Shown here: positions 17,773 through 29,178 of the stretch, piece after piece | Layout of the letters: every line of letters starts with the position of its first letter | How positions within the stretch are numbered: the stretch's first letter is position 1 | DNA from: DASRDR01 sp044867785 | Lineage (GTDB): Bacteria > Methylomirabilota > Methylomirabilia > Rokubacteriales > DASRDR01 | Assembly (NCBI GenBank): GCA_044867785.1 | Contig: JBIOVM010000116.1 | Location: 62,001 to 126,000, forward strand | Length of the DNA: 64,000 nucleotides | Direction: 5' to 3' | Translations under genes and position numbers: made by a program | Notes under the pieces: generated by a model | Seen by the model: only the letters and a program-made list of their open reading frames with translations | Told to the model about the DNA's origin: nothing | The model's database searches: none

Positions 17773-17802
17773 ATGCTAGCCGAAGCCGTCCAGGAGTGTC
17801 AA
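17773..17802 (-). promoter_or_regulatory. Sigma-70 promoter of the yicC-gmk-rpoZ operon
   Basis: Minus-strand TTGACA (17797-17802, perfect -35) and TAGCAT (17773-17778) with 18-bp spacing. The expected start site, around 17766, leaves a leader of about 6 bases before the yicC ATG. Confidence 0.65.
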
Positions 17803-17933
17803 CGCGCACGGACGACCCGCGGCGGCCAGCCGGTGTGTGAAACATCAATGACGATGCACGTTTGTCCTTCATCGTCCGCGAGCCCCGTGGCCATCGGGCC
17901 CCGCGGACGATCGCGGGAGACGGCCGGAGATTC

Positions 17934-17963
17934 TTGCCAGAGCGGCACCTTCTACGCTATTAG
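17934..17963 (+). promoter_or_regulatory. Possible promoter of the zinc-ribbon gene
   Basis: Plus-strand TTGCCA (17934-17939) and TATTAG (17958-17963), 18-bp spacing, about 60 bases upstream of the ATG at 18022. Sequence between this and the yicC promoter (17803-17933) contains nothing else recognisable. Confidence 0.35.
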
Positions 17964-18021
17964 GACTTGTTGGTTGGCCGTGCCGGACGGGAGCGGAAGC
18001 ACGAGCGAGCGCGGAGCGGGG

Positions 18022-18312
18022 ATGGCGAGCGACTCTAACCGACAGCCGATGCCGGAGAACCCGAGGCAGTACGTCTGCCCGTCGTGCCATCTGCACCTAC
18101 TGTCCTGGACCACGCACACCAAGCAGATCGAGATGTTCCACAAGGTCGCCCTGTGGTCCGACTTCTGGACGGGCGACGTCCGTCTCATCTGCCAGTACTG
18201 CCTGGGCGCGACCGAGATCCTGCCGACGGCGCTGGTGGACCTGCTGCGCCAGCGCTACGGCTTCCACATCCCGCAGACGACCCCGACGCCTCCCGGCCGC
18301 CGCCGCGACTGA
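18022..18312 (+). CDS. Small zinc-ribbon-like protein of unknown function
   Basis: A 96-aa cytoplasmic protein with two C-x2-C knuckles, CPSC (residues 19-22) and CQYC (about 57-60), separated by 34 residues containing Trp, His and Lys-rich text (HLHLLSWTTHTKQIEMFHK). This is a treble-clef/zinc-ribbon arrangement; no named family is recognised. It is divergent from yicC and precedes the NitT/TauT-like transporter, which has its own promoter. The frame is open upstream, but only as antisense of yicC, so the ATG at 18022 is preferred. Coding status is supported by composition and the paired Cys motifs only. Confidence 0.6.
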   Translation: MASDSNRQPMPENPRQYVCPSCHLHLLSWTTHTKQIEMFHKVALWSDFWTGDVRLICQYCLGATEILPTALVDLLRQRYGFHIPQTTPTPPGRRRD

Positions 18313-18339
18313 CGCGCCGCCGCGCCGTCGCGGGCCGCG

Positions 18340-18369
18340 TTGACACCCTTCGAACGCCCCCGGTATAGT
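18340..18369 (+). promoter_or_regulatory. Sigma-70 promoter of the ABC transporter operon
   Basis: Plus-strand TTGACA (18340-18345) and TATAGT (18364-18369), 18-bp spacing, both near-consensus; the operon's first ATG is 37 bases downstream, preceded by GAGGAGG. Confidence 0.7.
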
Positions 18370-18405
18370 CCCGACTGCCGACCGCGACTTCCCGAGGAGG
18401 TCTTC

Positions 18406-19482
18406 ATGCACACGCGCCGACTGACCCGCCGCGAGCTCCTGGCCTCGGCGGGCTTCCTGTCCGCCGCCGCTGTCCTGCCGCGCCCGAGCCATGCCCAGCC
18501 CCGTCCGATCACGGTCTCCCACAGCGTCTCGACCGTCGTCTACGCCCAGCATCTGGTCGCCCGCGAGAAGCGATTCTTCGAGGAGGAAGGGGTCACTGCC
18601 GACAAGGGCTTCATCGTGCCCGGTGGCGGTGCCAAGGTGGTGCAGGCGCTGGCGGCGGGGCAGGCGCTCTTCGCGCTCGGCGACTCGAATCACCCGCTCA
18701 AGATCAGCGAGAAGGGCAAGGAGGCCGTGATCCTCTTCGCCACCGACACGCGCTGCTCCTACGCGAACGTCGTGGCGCGCAAGGATCTCTACGACGCGGG
18801 TCTCACGTCCCTCGACAAGCTGGCCACGGTCAAGCGCCCGGGCGGGGGCAAGTGGGTGGTGGCCGCCACCGCCATCGGCTCCGGCACGTGGGTCTACGGC
18901 AACTACGTCCTCGAGCAGCAGCGGACGCCCGACGGCCGGCCCCTGAGCAGCCTGGTCGAGTGGGTGGGCGGCGGCGCCTCGACGACGATGCTCGGAGGGC
19001 TCAAGGCCGGGAAGTTCGACGCGATCATGGCGGTGCCCGAATGGCTCTGGGCCGCCGAGGACCAGGGGTTCGGCAAGGCCATCTACGACGTCCTCGACGA
19101 ACGCGCCTGGAACGCGGTCTTCGGAGGTCCGTTGCCGGTCACCGTCGGCTACTGCCTCCGCGAGACCATCGAGAGGCAGCCGGCGGCGGTGCAAGGCTAC
19201 GTCAGCGCCTGCTTCCGCGCCCAACAGTGGATCCAGAAGGCCCCTGACGGCGAGATCCTCGAGCTCCTCCACCGCCCCTACATGGACACCTTCTCGCGCG
19301 ACGAGGTCCTCAAGTCCATTCGCTACTACAAGGGCATCTTCGATTGGGACTTCCTCGTGGACGAGAAGCAGTACGGCGAGGTCCTGAAGATCTTCCTCTC
19401 GACGAAGGTCCTGGACGCGCCGATCGCGTACTCGAAAGCGGTCGACATGTCCTTCGCGCGGAAGGCGTCCCAGCGATCGTAG
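18406..19482 (+). CDS. ABC transporter substrate-binding protein (NitT/TauT-like), Tat-exported
   Basis: Periplasmic binding protein, 358 aa. Seen: N-terminal RRLTRRELLASAGFLSAAA with a twin-Arg motif and cleavage after SHA; then ITVSHSVSTVVYAQHLVARE, FFEEEGV, a glycine-rich VPGGGAKVVQALAAGQALFAL and GSGTWVYGNYVL, the layout of SsuA/THI5-like NMT1 proteins that bind sulfonates, nitrate, pyrimidines or similar small molecules. Ligand cannot be told. The ATG at 18406 has GAGGAGG five bases upstream. It is followed by an ATPase and a permease, forming a complete importer. Confidence 0.88.
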   Translation: MHTRRLTRRELLASAGFLSAAAVLPRPSHAQPRPITVSHSVSTVVYAQHLVAREKRFFEEEGVTADKGFIVPGGGAKVVQALAAGQALFALGDSNHPLKISEKGKEAVILFATDTRCSYANVVARKDLYDAGLTSLDKLATVKRPGGGKWVVAATAIGSGTWVYGNYVLEQQRTPDGRPLSSLVEWVGGGASTTMLGGLKAGKFDAIMAVPEWLWAAEDQGFGKAIYDVLDERAWNAVFGGPLPVTVGYCLRETIERQPAAVQGYVSACFRAQQWIQKAPDGEILELLHRPYMDTFSRDEVLKSIRYYKGIFDWDFLVDEKQYGEVLKIFLSTKVLDAPIAYSKAVDMSFARKASQRS

Positions 19483-20294
19483 CCGCGTCTCCCCGAGTCC
19501 GCGTCGAGGTTCGGGACCTCGGGAAGACCTTCGCGGCCGGCGGGCAGGCCGTCCACGCCGCCGAAGGGGTGTCCTTCGACGTCCTCGACGAGGAGTTCGT
19601 CGCCCTGGTGGGCCCATCGGGCTGCGGCAAGTCGACGGTCCTCAACATGATCGCGGGACTCGTCGCGCCCACCCGCGGCACGATTCGCCTGGACGGGCAC
19701 CCCCTCGCCGGCGTCCCCGCCCAGGTGGGGTACGTGTTCCAGAAGGACACAGTCTTCCCGTGGCGCACCGTCGCGCAGAACATCGAGCTCGGGCTCGCGT
19801 ACCGGGGCCTCGGCCGGGCCGAGCGGGCGCGGCGCGTCCGCGAAGCCATTCGGCTGGTGGGTCTCGAGGGGTTCGAGAACGTGTTTCCGGCGACCCTGTC
19901 CGGCGGGATGCGCCAGCGCGTGGCACTCGTGCGCTCGCTGGTCGTCGAGCCGGAGATCCTGCTGATGGACGAGCCGTTCGGGGCGCTGGACACTCATACG
20001 AAGCTTCGCCTGCAGGCTCAGCTCCTGGCCCTCTGGACCGGCAAGCGGCAGACGGTCGTATTCGTGACCCACGATCTGGCCGAGGCGATCACTCTGGCCG
20101 ACCGCGTCATCGTCCTGACCAGCCGGCCCGGGCGCATCAAGCACGTGCACGCGGTCAAGCTCCCCCGCCCGCGCGACGTCATCCGGATCCGCGAGACCGA
20201 CGAGTACGCGCGGGAGTTCCGGGCTCTCTGGCGCGTGCTGGGCGAGGAGTTCGCGAAGGCCGACCAGGGCGCGGGGCGAGGCGAGGTGGCATGA
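19344..20294 (+). CDS. ABC transporter ATP-binding protein (NitT/TauT type)
   Basis: Energises import for the adjacent permease. Seen: Walker A VGPSGCGKST (about residue 89), Q-loop YVFQKDTVFPWRTV typical of the SsuB/TauB/NrtD group, signature LSGGMRQRVAL, Walker B ILLMDEPFGALD, and switch VTHDLAEAI. The conserved domain begins only around base 19497, just after the upstream stop; no ATG/GTG/TTG exists there in frame, so either the ATG at 19344 (139-base overlap with the binding-protein gene) or a non-canonical codon is used. Confidence 0.88.
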   Translation: MGLPRGREAVRRGPEDLPLDEGPGRADRVLESGRHVLRAEGVPAIVAASPRVRVEVRDLGKTFAAGGQAVHAAEGVSFDVLDEEFVALVGPSGCGKSTVLNMIAGLVAPTRGTIRLDGHPLAGVPAQVGYVFQKDTVFPWRTVAQNIELGLAYRGLGRAERARRVREAIRLVGLEGFENVFPATLSGGMRQRVALVRSLVVEPEILLMDEPFGALDTHTKLRLQAQLLALWTGKRQTVVFVTHDLAEAITLADRVIVLTSRPGRIKHVHAVKLPRPRDVIRIRETDEYAREFRALWRVLGEEFAKADQGAGRGEVA

Positions 20295-20313
20295 CCCCGC
20301 GGCGGCGTGCCCC

Positions 20314-21132
20314 GTGACGGACCGGACGCGGGTCACCGTCTGGCGACTCCTGATCCTGGCCGTTCTCCTGGGGCTCTGGGAGGGGCTGACGCACCCGGCC
20401 GTCACGAAGTCCGTCTCGCGCGTGATCTACTTCGTCGACCCCTTCTTCATCAGCCGGCCCTCGGCGATCTGGAGCCGCTTCTGGCATCTGAACTCCGCGG
20501 CGGTCCGAGTGCCGCTCTGGCAGCTCCTGCTCTCCACCCTCGAGTCCACGCTGCTCGGTTTCGCGGTCGGGGTGGGCAGCGGCTTCCTCGCGGGCCTCGG
20601 GCTCGGCCGGAACGCGAAGCTCGCCGCGGTGCTGTACCCCTACATCGTGGCATTCAACTCGCTGCCTCGAATCGCGCTGGTGCCGCTGGTGACGATGATC
20701 TTCGGCTTCGGCCTCGCCGCGAAGGTGGTCCTCGCCTGGCTCATCGTCTTCTTCATCGTCTTCTTCAACACGTTCCAGGGCGCGCGGGGCGTCGATCCGG
20801 ATCTCATCCATTCGGCTCGCTTCCTCGGCGCCTCCGAGCGCCAGGTCATGCGGACGGTGATCGTCCCGTCGGCGCTCGCCTGGACGTTCGCCTCGCTGAC
20901 GCCCTCCGTGTCGTTCGCCCTGATCGGGGTGGTGATCGGCGAGTTCATCGGCGGGGAGTCCGGGGGCGGCATCGGCTACCTGATCATCGCGTCCCTCGGC
21001 AGCCTCAATGCAGCCGACATGATGGTCGCGCTCCTGGTGCTCGGCATCACGGGAATCGTGCTCGCGCTCGGCATCCACCAGGTCGAGGCTCGCCTCCTCC
21101 GCTGGCGGCCCGAGTACCAGGCGCGTGCCTGA
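20314..21132 (+). CDS. ABC transporter permease (NitT/TauT type)
   Basis: Integral membrane subunit, 272 aa, GTG start. Six hydrophobic segments (residues about 10-25, 65-95, 100-130, 130-150, 190-220, 235-255) and the BPD_transp_1/EAA region SARFLGASERQVMRTVIVPSA split around residues 168-188, which contacts the ATPase. Completes the three-gene transporter; a large membrane protein starts 8 bases before its stop. Confidence 0.9.
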   Translation: MTDRTRVTVWRLLILAVLLGLWEGLTHPAVTKSVSRVIYFVDPFFISRPSAIWSRFWHLNSAAVRVPLWQLLLSTLESTLLGFAVGVGSGFLAGLGLGRNAKLAAVLYPYIVAFNSLPRIALVPLVTMIFGFGLAAKVVLAWLIVFFIVFFNTFQGARGVDPDLIHSARFLGASERQVMRTVIVPSALAWTFASLTPSVSFALIGVVIGEFIGGESGGGIGYLIIASLGSLNAADMMVALLVLGITGIVLALGIHQVEARLLRWRPEYQARA

Positions 21133-23821
21133 CTCCGGGGGGCCCGCGCCAGTCGCGGGCTCGCCGGCGAACGGCCGCCCGCGATTCCGGCGGAGTGGGC
21201 GGGCATGGCGTGACACGGCGCTCGTCGCCCTCCTTCTGTTGGCCCTGGCCGTCGTCCTCACCTGGCCGGTCACCACCCACCTCGGCTCGGCGGCATCCGA
21301 CCTGGGGGATCCCGTCCTGACGACCTGGATCCTGGCGTGGAACGTCCACGCCTTGACCGCCGCCCCGCTCCGGCTCTTCGACGCCAACATGTTCCACCCC
21401 CGGCGCTGGGCCCTCGCCTACACCGAACACCTGCTCGGCCTCGTGCCCTTCGTCGGAGCCGCTCGGCTGATCGGGGCGGATCCGCTCGTGGCTCACAACC
21501 TCGTGTGGCTCGCCACCTTCCCGATGGTGGGCCTCGCGCTCTTCTGGCTGGTTCGGCACCTCACGGGACACACCGGGGCCGCCGCGCTGGCTGCCGTGCT
21601 CTATGCGTTTTCACACTTCCGCTTCGGCCAGATGGGGCACGTCCAGATCTTGAGCCACCAGTGGCTCCCGATCATGCTGCTGGGGCTCCACCGCGCGGCG
21701 GAGCATGGCGGCCGCTGGCGCGACCTCGGTCTGGCCGCGGGGGCCCTCGCGCTCCAGGCCCTGTCGTCCGGATACCACGCGGTCTTCGCCACGATCGCGG
21801 GCGCCCTCTTCGTCGGCTGGCTGGCCCTGCCGGGCGGGCGACCTCCCCTCGGCCGCCTGACCGTGCGCGGAGGCGTGCTCGCCGGCCTCGTCGCGCTCCT
21901 TCTGCTGCCGTTCATCCTCCCGTACCGGATCGTTCGCGGCGAGACCGGGCTCACCAGAAGCTACGAGGAGATCGTGTCGTACGCGGCCCGACCCAGGGCC
22001 TACCTGGCGGCACCGGAGACCAGCCGATGGCTCGGCGAGGCCACGGCGCGGTTCCGCGTCGAAGAGGCCGCCCTGGCGCCGGGCCTGGTTCCTCTGGCGC
22101 TCGCCGCCGGCGGCGCCGTGCTGGCGTGGCGTGGACGCGCGGCCTCTGGCCGGGCGCGGGCGCCGCGGCCTCGGTGGAGGCGCGCGCTCGACGTGGCGAT
22201 CGCGGCGCTCGTCCTGGTGGCCCTCGCCAACTGGCTCCTCTTCGGCCGGCTGACCCTGCACGTGGGAGCGGTGCGCCTCTCGAGCCGAGCGTTCGGCTGG
22301 ACCCTGCTCCTCGTGGCCGCGGCCGTCCTCGTCGCCCGCCGGTGCCTGCCGGGGGCCGGAGTGCCCGTGCCGGGGCTCGGGTGGCTGCGGGGGTTCGGAT
22401 GGCCGAACAGCGCCGGCTACTACGTGGCGCTGACCGTCGTCGGCGTGGTCGGCTCTTTCGGGCCGTCGCTCGAGCTCGGCGGGCAACTGACGGTCCGGCC
22501 GCTCTACTACCAGCTCTACGGGGTCATGCCGGGCTTCGACGCGCTTCGGGTCCCGGCGCGCTTCGGCGTCTTGGTCACCACTGGGCTCGCCGTCCTCGCC
22601 GGCCTCGCGGCGGCCGCGCTCGCGCGGCGCCTGGCGCGTCATCGGCGGCGGGCGCTCGTCCTGGGTGGGCTCGGCGTCATGGCCGTGCTCGAGGTGTGGG
22701 TGGCGCCACTGCGCCTCGCAGCCGTGTCGCCCGAGCCCGGGCCGGCCGCGCGGTGGCTCGCCGCCCAGCGTGGCATGGAAGCCGTGCTCGTGCTGCCGAT
22801 GCGCGACCGACACGCCGGCTACCTGGAGAGCCTGCGGCTCCTCGAATCCACCGCGCACTGGCGTCCGCTCGTCAACGGCTACAGCGGGGTCTATCCGCGG
22901 GACTACGCGGCGGACGTCGCGCTGCTCAACACGTTTCCGGCCCCCGCAGCCGTCGCGCGCCTCCGGGCGATGTACGTCCGGTACGTCGTCGTGAACCTGG
23001 GCCAGTACCCTCCCCGGTCACGGGCCCGGCTCGCCGCCGCGCTCGAGCAGCTACCCCCGGGCGTCACACGGGCGGCGATCTTTCCGCACACGCAGATACT
23101 CGAGATCGGTCCGGAGCCGGCCCGGATGTCAGGCCAGGCGGGTGGTGAGGACGAACTCCCGGGCGCGGGCCAAGACCGCCGGCTCCACCAGCCCCGCGGC
23201 GCCGAGCGTGTCGAAGCACTCGGAGATCGTGAGCACCGAGTGAAGGCGATAGCCCCGCGCCAAGAGCCGCTCTCGCGCCCCCTGCTCGCGGTCGATCAGG
23301 ACCACCAGGTCCTCGACGACGAGGCCCGCGGCCTCGAGCGGCTCGATCGCCTCCAGCTTGGACGCTCCGTCGGTGACGATGTCGTCGATCACGACCACGC
23401 GCTCCCCCGGCTGGAACCCGCCTTCGATGCGCCGCCGCGTGCCGTACGTCTTCGCCTCGCGGCGCGGATAGACGAGGGGGACGCCCCCGGCGAGGCTGGC
23501 GGCCACCGCCAGGGGGAGACCCGCGTACGGGATGCCCGCGATCCGGTCGGCCCGGCAGCGTGCCACCTCGGCCGCCATGAGCCGCCCGATCTCCGCGAGC
23601 ACGTCCGGGTGCGAGATCACCACCCGCAGGTCGACGTAGAAGGGCGACGTGGCCCCGGACTTCAACACGAACTCTCCGAAGCGCACGCCTCCGATCGCGT
23701 GGAGCCGCCGCACGAGGAGCCCGGTGTCCGCCGCGCTCACGCCGGTATCTCCGCGAGGATGGCCGCCGCGGCGGCGGCCGGATCGGGGGCGCCCGTGATC
23801 GGGCGGCCCACGACGAGATAG
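21125..23821 (+). CDS. Large multi-pass membrane protein, glycosyltransferase-like; anomalous 3' end
   Basis: About 12 hydrophobic segments in the first 560 residues; early loop with DLGDPVLTTWILAWN and HLLGLVPFVGA, then SHFRFGQMGHVQILSHQWLP, resembling GT-C-type membrane transferases of unknown substrate. A soluble domain (residues about 565-670) contains VLPMRDRHAGYLESLR and VNGYSGVYPRDYA. GTG start overlaps the permease stop by 8 bases. The natural end should be near 23130, where pyrE ends on the other strand; instead the frame stays open about 690 bases antisense to pyrE and part of pyrF, so the last ~230 residues are probably not a real domain. Confidence 0.7.
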   Translation: MPDSGGPAPVAGSPANGRPRFRRSGRAWRDTALVALLLLALAVVLTWPVTTHLGSAASDLGDPVLTTWILAWNVHALTAAPLRLFDANMFHPRRWALAYTEHLLGLVPFVGAARLIGADPLVAHNLVWLATFPMVGLALFWLVRHLTGHTGAAALAAVLYAFSHFRFGQMGHVQILSHQWLPIMLLGLHRAAEHGGRWRDLGLAAGALALQALSSGYHAVFATIAGALFVGWLALPGGRPPLGRLTVRGGVLAGLVALLLLPFILPYRIVRGETGLTRSYEEIVSYAARPRAYLAAPETSRWLGEATARFRVEEAALAPGLVPLALAAGGAVLAWRGRAASGRARAPRPRWRRALDVAIAALVLVALANWLLFGRLTLHVGAVRLSSRAFGWTLLLVAAAVLVARRCLPGAGVPVPGLGWLRGFGWPNSAGYYVALTVVGVVGSFGPSLELGGQLTVRPLYYQLYGVMPGFDALRVPARFGVLVTTGLAVLAGLAAAALARRLARHRRRALVLGGLGVMAVLEVWVAPLRLAAVSPEPGPAARWLAAQRGMEAVLVLPMRDRHAGYLESLRLLESTAHWRPLVNGYSGVYPRDYAADVALLNTFPAPAAVARLRAMYVRYVVVNLGQYPPRSRARLAAALEQLPPGVTRAAIFPHTQILEIGPEPARMSGQAGGEDELPGAGQDRRLHQPRGAERVEALGDREHRVKAIAPRQEPLSRPLLAVDQDHQVLDDEARGLERLDRLQLGRSVGDDVVDHDHALPRLEPAFDAPPRAVRLRLAARIDEGDAPGEAGGHRQGETRVRDARDPVGPAACHLGRHEPPDLREHVRVRDHHPQVDVEGRRGPGLQHELSEAHASDRVEPPHEEPGVRRAHAGISARMAAAAAAGSGAPVIGRPTTR
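23129..23740 (-). CDS. pyrE: Orotate phosphoribosyltransferase
   Basis: Converts orotate and PRPP to OMP. The 203-aa product contains FGEFVLKSGATSPFYVDLR, the substrate loop PRREAKTYGTRRRIEG and the PRPP-binding motif VVVIDDIVTDGASKLEA. GTG start at 23740 overlaps the pyrF stop (GTGA). Last gene of the pyr operon. Confidence 0.95.
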   Translation of the reverse strand: MSAADTGLLVRRLHAIGGVRFGEFVLKSGATSPFYVDLRVVISHPDVLAEIGRLMAAEVARCRADRIAGIPYAGLPLAVAASLAGGVPLVYPRREAKTYGTRRRIEGGFQPGERVVVIDDIVTDGASKLEAIEPLEAAGLVVEDLVVLIDREQGARERLLARGYRLHSVLTISECFDTLGAAGLVEPAVLARAREFVLTTRLA

Positions 23822-24464
23822 TCGGCGCCCGCCCGACAGGCCGCCGCCGGCGTCGCGGTGCGGGCCTGGTCGTCCGCGGCGCCGCCCGCGGGGCGGACGC
23901 CGGGCGTCACGATGAGCGCGTCGCGCCCCAGGACCGCCCGGAGGCGCGCCGCCTCCCGGGGCGACGCGACGACGCCGTCGCACCCCGCGGCCCGCGCGAG
24001 GCCGGCGAGGGCGACCGCATGCCCCTCGACGGAGACCGGGACGCCCAGCTCCCGGAGCAGCGTCGCGCGATCGAGGCTGGTGAGCACCGTCACGGCGAGG
24101 ATCCGCGGCCGGTCCCGGCCGGCCTCGGCCGCCGCCTCGGCCGCCGCCCGCAGCATGGCGGCGCCGCCCGTGGCGTGCACGGTGAGGAGCGTCACGCCCA
24201 GCCGCGCGGCCTCACGCACGGCGCCGCCGACGATGGCGGGGATGTCGTGGTACTTGAGGTCGAGGAAGACGCGGCCGCCGCGCTTCCGGACCATCTCGAC
24301 CGCCGCCGGCCCGGCGGCCGTGAAGAGCTGCGAGCCCACCTTGAAGGTGTCGACCGCCGCGCGCAGCCGGTCGACCAGCGCCTCCGCCTCGGGAAGCCCG
24401 GGGGTGTCGAGCGCCACGATCAGGCGGTCCCGTGCCGAGCGCGGCCCGCGGGCCGCGAGGACCG

Positions 24465-24468
<4 letters not shown>
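23737..24468 (-). CDS. pyrF: Orotidine 5'-phosphate decarboxylase
   Basis: Decarboxylates OMP to UMP. The 243-aa product shows LIVALDTPGLPEA, the catalytic Asp70-x-Lys72-x2-Asp75 in FLDLKYHDIP, LLTVHATGG, and the phosphate loop VTPGVRP. The GTG at 24468 overlaps the carB stop; the longer upstream frame is a shadow of carB. Confidence 0.95.
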
Positions 24469-27677
<3,209 letters not shown>

Positions 27678-27773
27678 GGGGTCAGATTTTCACTTCCCGG
27701 CAATTCGCGCCGGCGCGCCGGCGGATCGTCGTCCTGAGTAGCCCGAAATGTCGGGACGCCAACGTCTGACCCC
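27678..27773. repeat. 96-bp nested-palindrome REP/MITE-like element
   Basis: Bounded by perfect 9-bp inverted repeats GGGGTCAGA (27678-27686) and TCTGACCCC (27765-27773). Inside are a perfect 16-bp palindrome CGCCGGCGCGCCGGCG (27708-27723) and a hairpin CCCGA-AATG-TCGGG (27742-27755) directly preceded by the tetranucleotide GTAG (27738-27741), the arrangement described for REP sequences handled by RAYT transposases. It is AT-richer than its surroundings and fills the entire gap between the 87-aa orf and the carB start codon. No transposase is in the window. Confidence 0.6.
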
Positions 27774-28037
27774 CTACTCCAGCAGGCCGTAAACGATGGA
27801 GACGCCGGGCGGCGCCTCCTCGCGGCGGACCAGGAACTCGACCAGCGGCGCGGCGCCGAGGAACTGGACCTCGCCGGCGCCGGTCAGCCGCTCGCCGAAG
27901 AGACCGAGCCGCTTCTCGACCCGCTCGCGGATCGCGTGCGCCTCGAGCGACGCGGGCGACTCGGTCGTGAAGGAAGCCCACTCGGGCTTCTGCCCGGCCT
28001 CCTCCGTCTTTCGATAGGCCACGAAATACCGGGGCAT
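27774..28037 (-). CDS. Hypothetical 87-aa protein in the pyr operon
   Basis: No family recognised. The product begins MPRYFVAYRKTEEAGQKP and contains an amphipathic helix (SLEAHAIRERVEKRLGLFG) and a hydrophobic C-terminus (VEFLVRREEAPPGVSIVYG). No Cys, no signal peptide, no membrane segment. It starts 4 bases after the carA stop and lies before carB, so it is inserted between the two subunits of carbamoyl-phosphate synthase. The stop codon (TAG, 27774-27776) directly adjoins the palindromic element. An ATG start upstream in frame is only carA shadow. Confidence 0.65.
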   Translation of the reverse strand: MPRYFVAYRKTEEAGQKPEWASFTTESPASLEAHAIRERVEKRLGLFGERLTGAGEVQFLGAAPLVEFLVRREEAPPGVSIVYGLLE

Positions 28038-28041
28038 CCGA

Positions 28042-29178
28042 TCACCTGCCTCTCGACTCAGTGAGGAGCTCGACGAAGCGCCGGAACAGGTAGTGGGAAT
28101 CGTGCGGCCCGGGGGCCGCCTCGGGGTGGTACTGGACGGCGAACACCCGGAGGCTCCGGTGGCGCAGCCCCTCACACGTGCCGTCGTTCAGGTTGACGTG
28201 GGTGACCTCGAAGCCCGCCCCCGCGCCCGAGTCCGGGTCGACCGCGAACCCGTGGTTCTGCGAGGTGACCTCGATCCGCCCGGTGGCGAGGTCCTTCACC
28301 GGGTGATTCGCACCGTGATGGCCGAAGGGGAGCTTGTAGGTGCGCGCCCCCAGCGCGAGCGCCAGGATCTGCTGGCCGAGACAGATCCCGAACGTCGGCA
28401 ATCGCTCGGCCAGCCGGCGCACCGACTCGACGAGATACGGCACGCCCTCGGGGTCGCCGGGGCCGTTCGCCAGGAAGAGGCCGTCGGGCGCGAGCGCCAG
28501 CACCTCGTCGGCCGAGGCGAACGCCGGCACGACGGTGACTCGGCAGCCTTCCGCTGTCAGCTGGCGCAGGATGTTCCGTTTGATGCCCGAATCGTACGCC
28601 ACCACGTGGAACCGCGCCGGCGGCGGCGCCTCGTAGCCGCCGCCCGCCCGCCACACCGATTCGCGCCACTCGTACGGCGCCGCGCAAGAGACCTCCTTCA
28701 CCAGATCTCGCCCGACCAGCCCCGGCGCGGCTTTGGCCTTGGCGACCAGGCTGCGGGGGTCCAGGTCGTCCGTCGAGATCACGCCCTCCTGGGCGCCGTG
28801 GTCTCGGAGGTGCCGCGTGAGCGCCCGCGTGTCGATGCCCTGGATCCCGACGATCCCGTGCCGGCACAGGTAGTCGTCCAGGGTCGCGGTCGCCCGCCAG
28901 GAGGACGCCACCGGCGAGGCCTCGCGAACGACGAATCCCTCGGCCCACGGCCGCCGGGATTCGGGGTCCTCCTCGTTCACGCCCGTGTTGCCGATGTGGG
29001 GATACGTCATGCAGACGATCTGCCCCTTGTACGAGGGATCGGTGAGCACCTCCTGATACCCGCTCATGGCGGTGTTGAACACGACCTCGCCGACCGCCTC
29101 GCCGCGGGCGCCCAGCGGCTCGCCCTCGAACACGCGGCCGTCGGCCAGGGCCAGGATCGCGCGCCCGTCCCGCGTCAC
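28042..29178 (-). CDS. carA: Carbamoyl-phosphate synthase small subunit
   Basis: Glutaminase that feeds ammonia to CarB. The 378-aa product has the N-terminal CPSase small-chain domain (FNTAMSGYQEVLTDPSY, MTYPHIGNTG) and a class I glutamine amidotransferase domain with LANGPGDPEG, the nucleophile Cys in FGICLGQQILALA, and catalytic His/Glu in VQYHPEAAPGPHDS. GTG start at 29178 overlaps the pyrC stop. Confidence 0.97.
   Translation of the reverse strand: MTRDGRAILALADGRVFEGEPLGARGEAVGEVVFNTAMSGYQEVLTDPSYKGQIVCMTYPHIGNTGVNEEDPESRRPWAEGFVVREASPVASSWRATATLDDYLCRHGIVGIQGIDTRALTRHLRDHGAQEGVISTDDLDPRSLVAKAKAAPGLVGRDLVKEVSCAAPYEWRESVWRAGGGYEAPPPARFHVVAYDSGIKRNILRQLTAEGCRVTVVPAFASADEVLALAPDGLFLANGPGDPEGVPYLVESVRRLAERLPTFGICLGQQILALALGARTYKLPFGHHGANHPVKDLATGRIEVTSQNHGFAVDPDSGAGAGFEVTHVNLNDGTCEGLRHRSLRVFAVQYHPEAAPGPHDSHYLFRRFVELLTESRGR

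Noticed and set aside
18097..19617. Open frame (506 codons) on the minus strand
   Set aside because: Antisense to the ABC binding protein, which has a promoter, SD and signal peptide.
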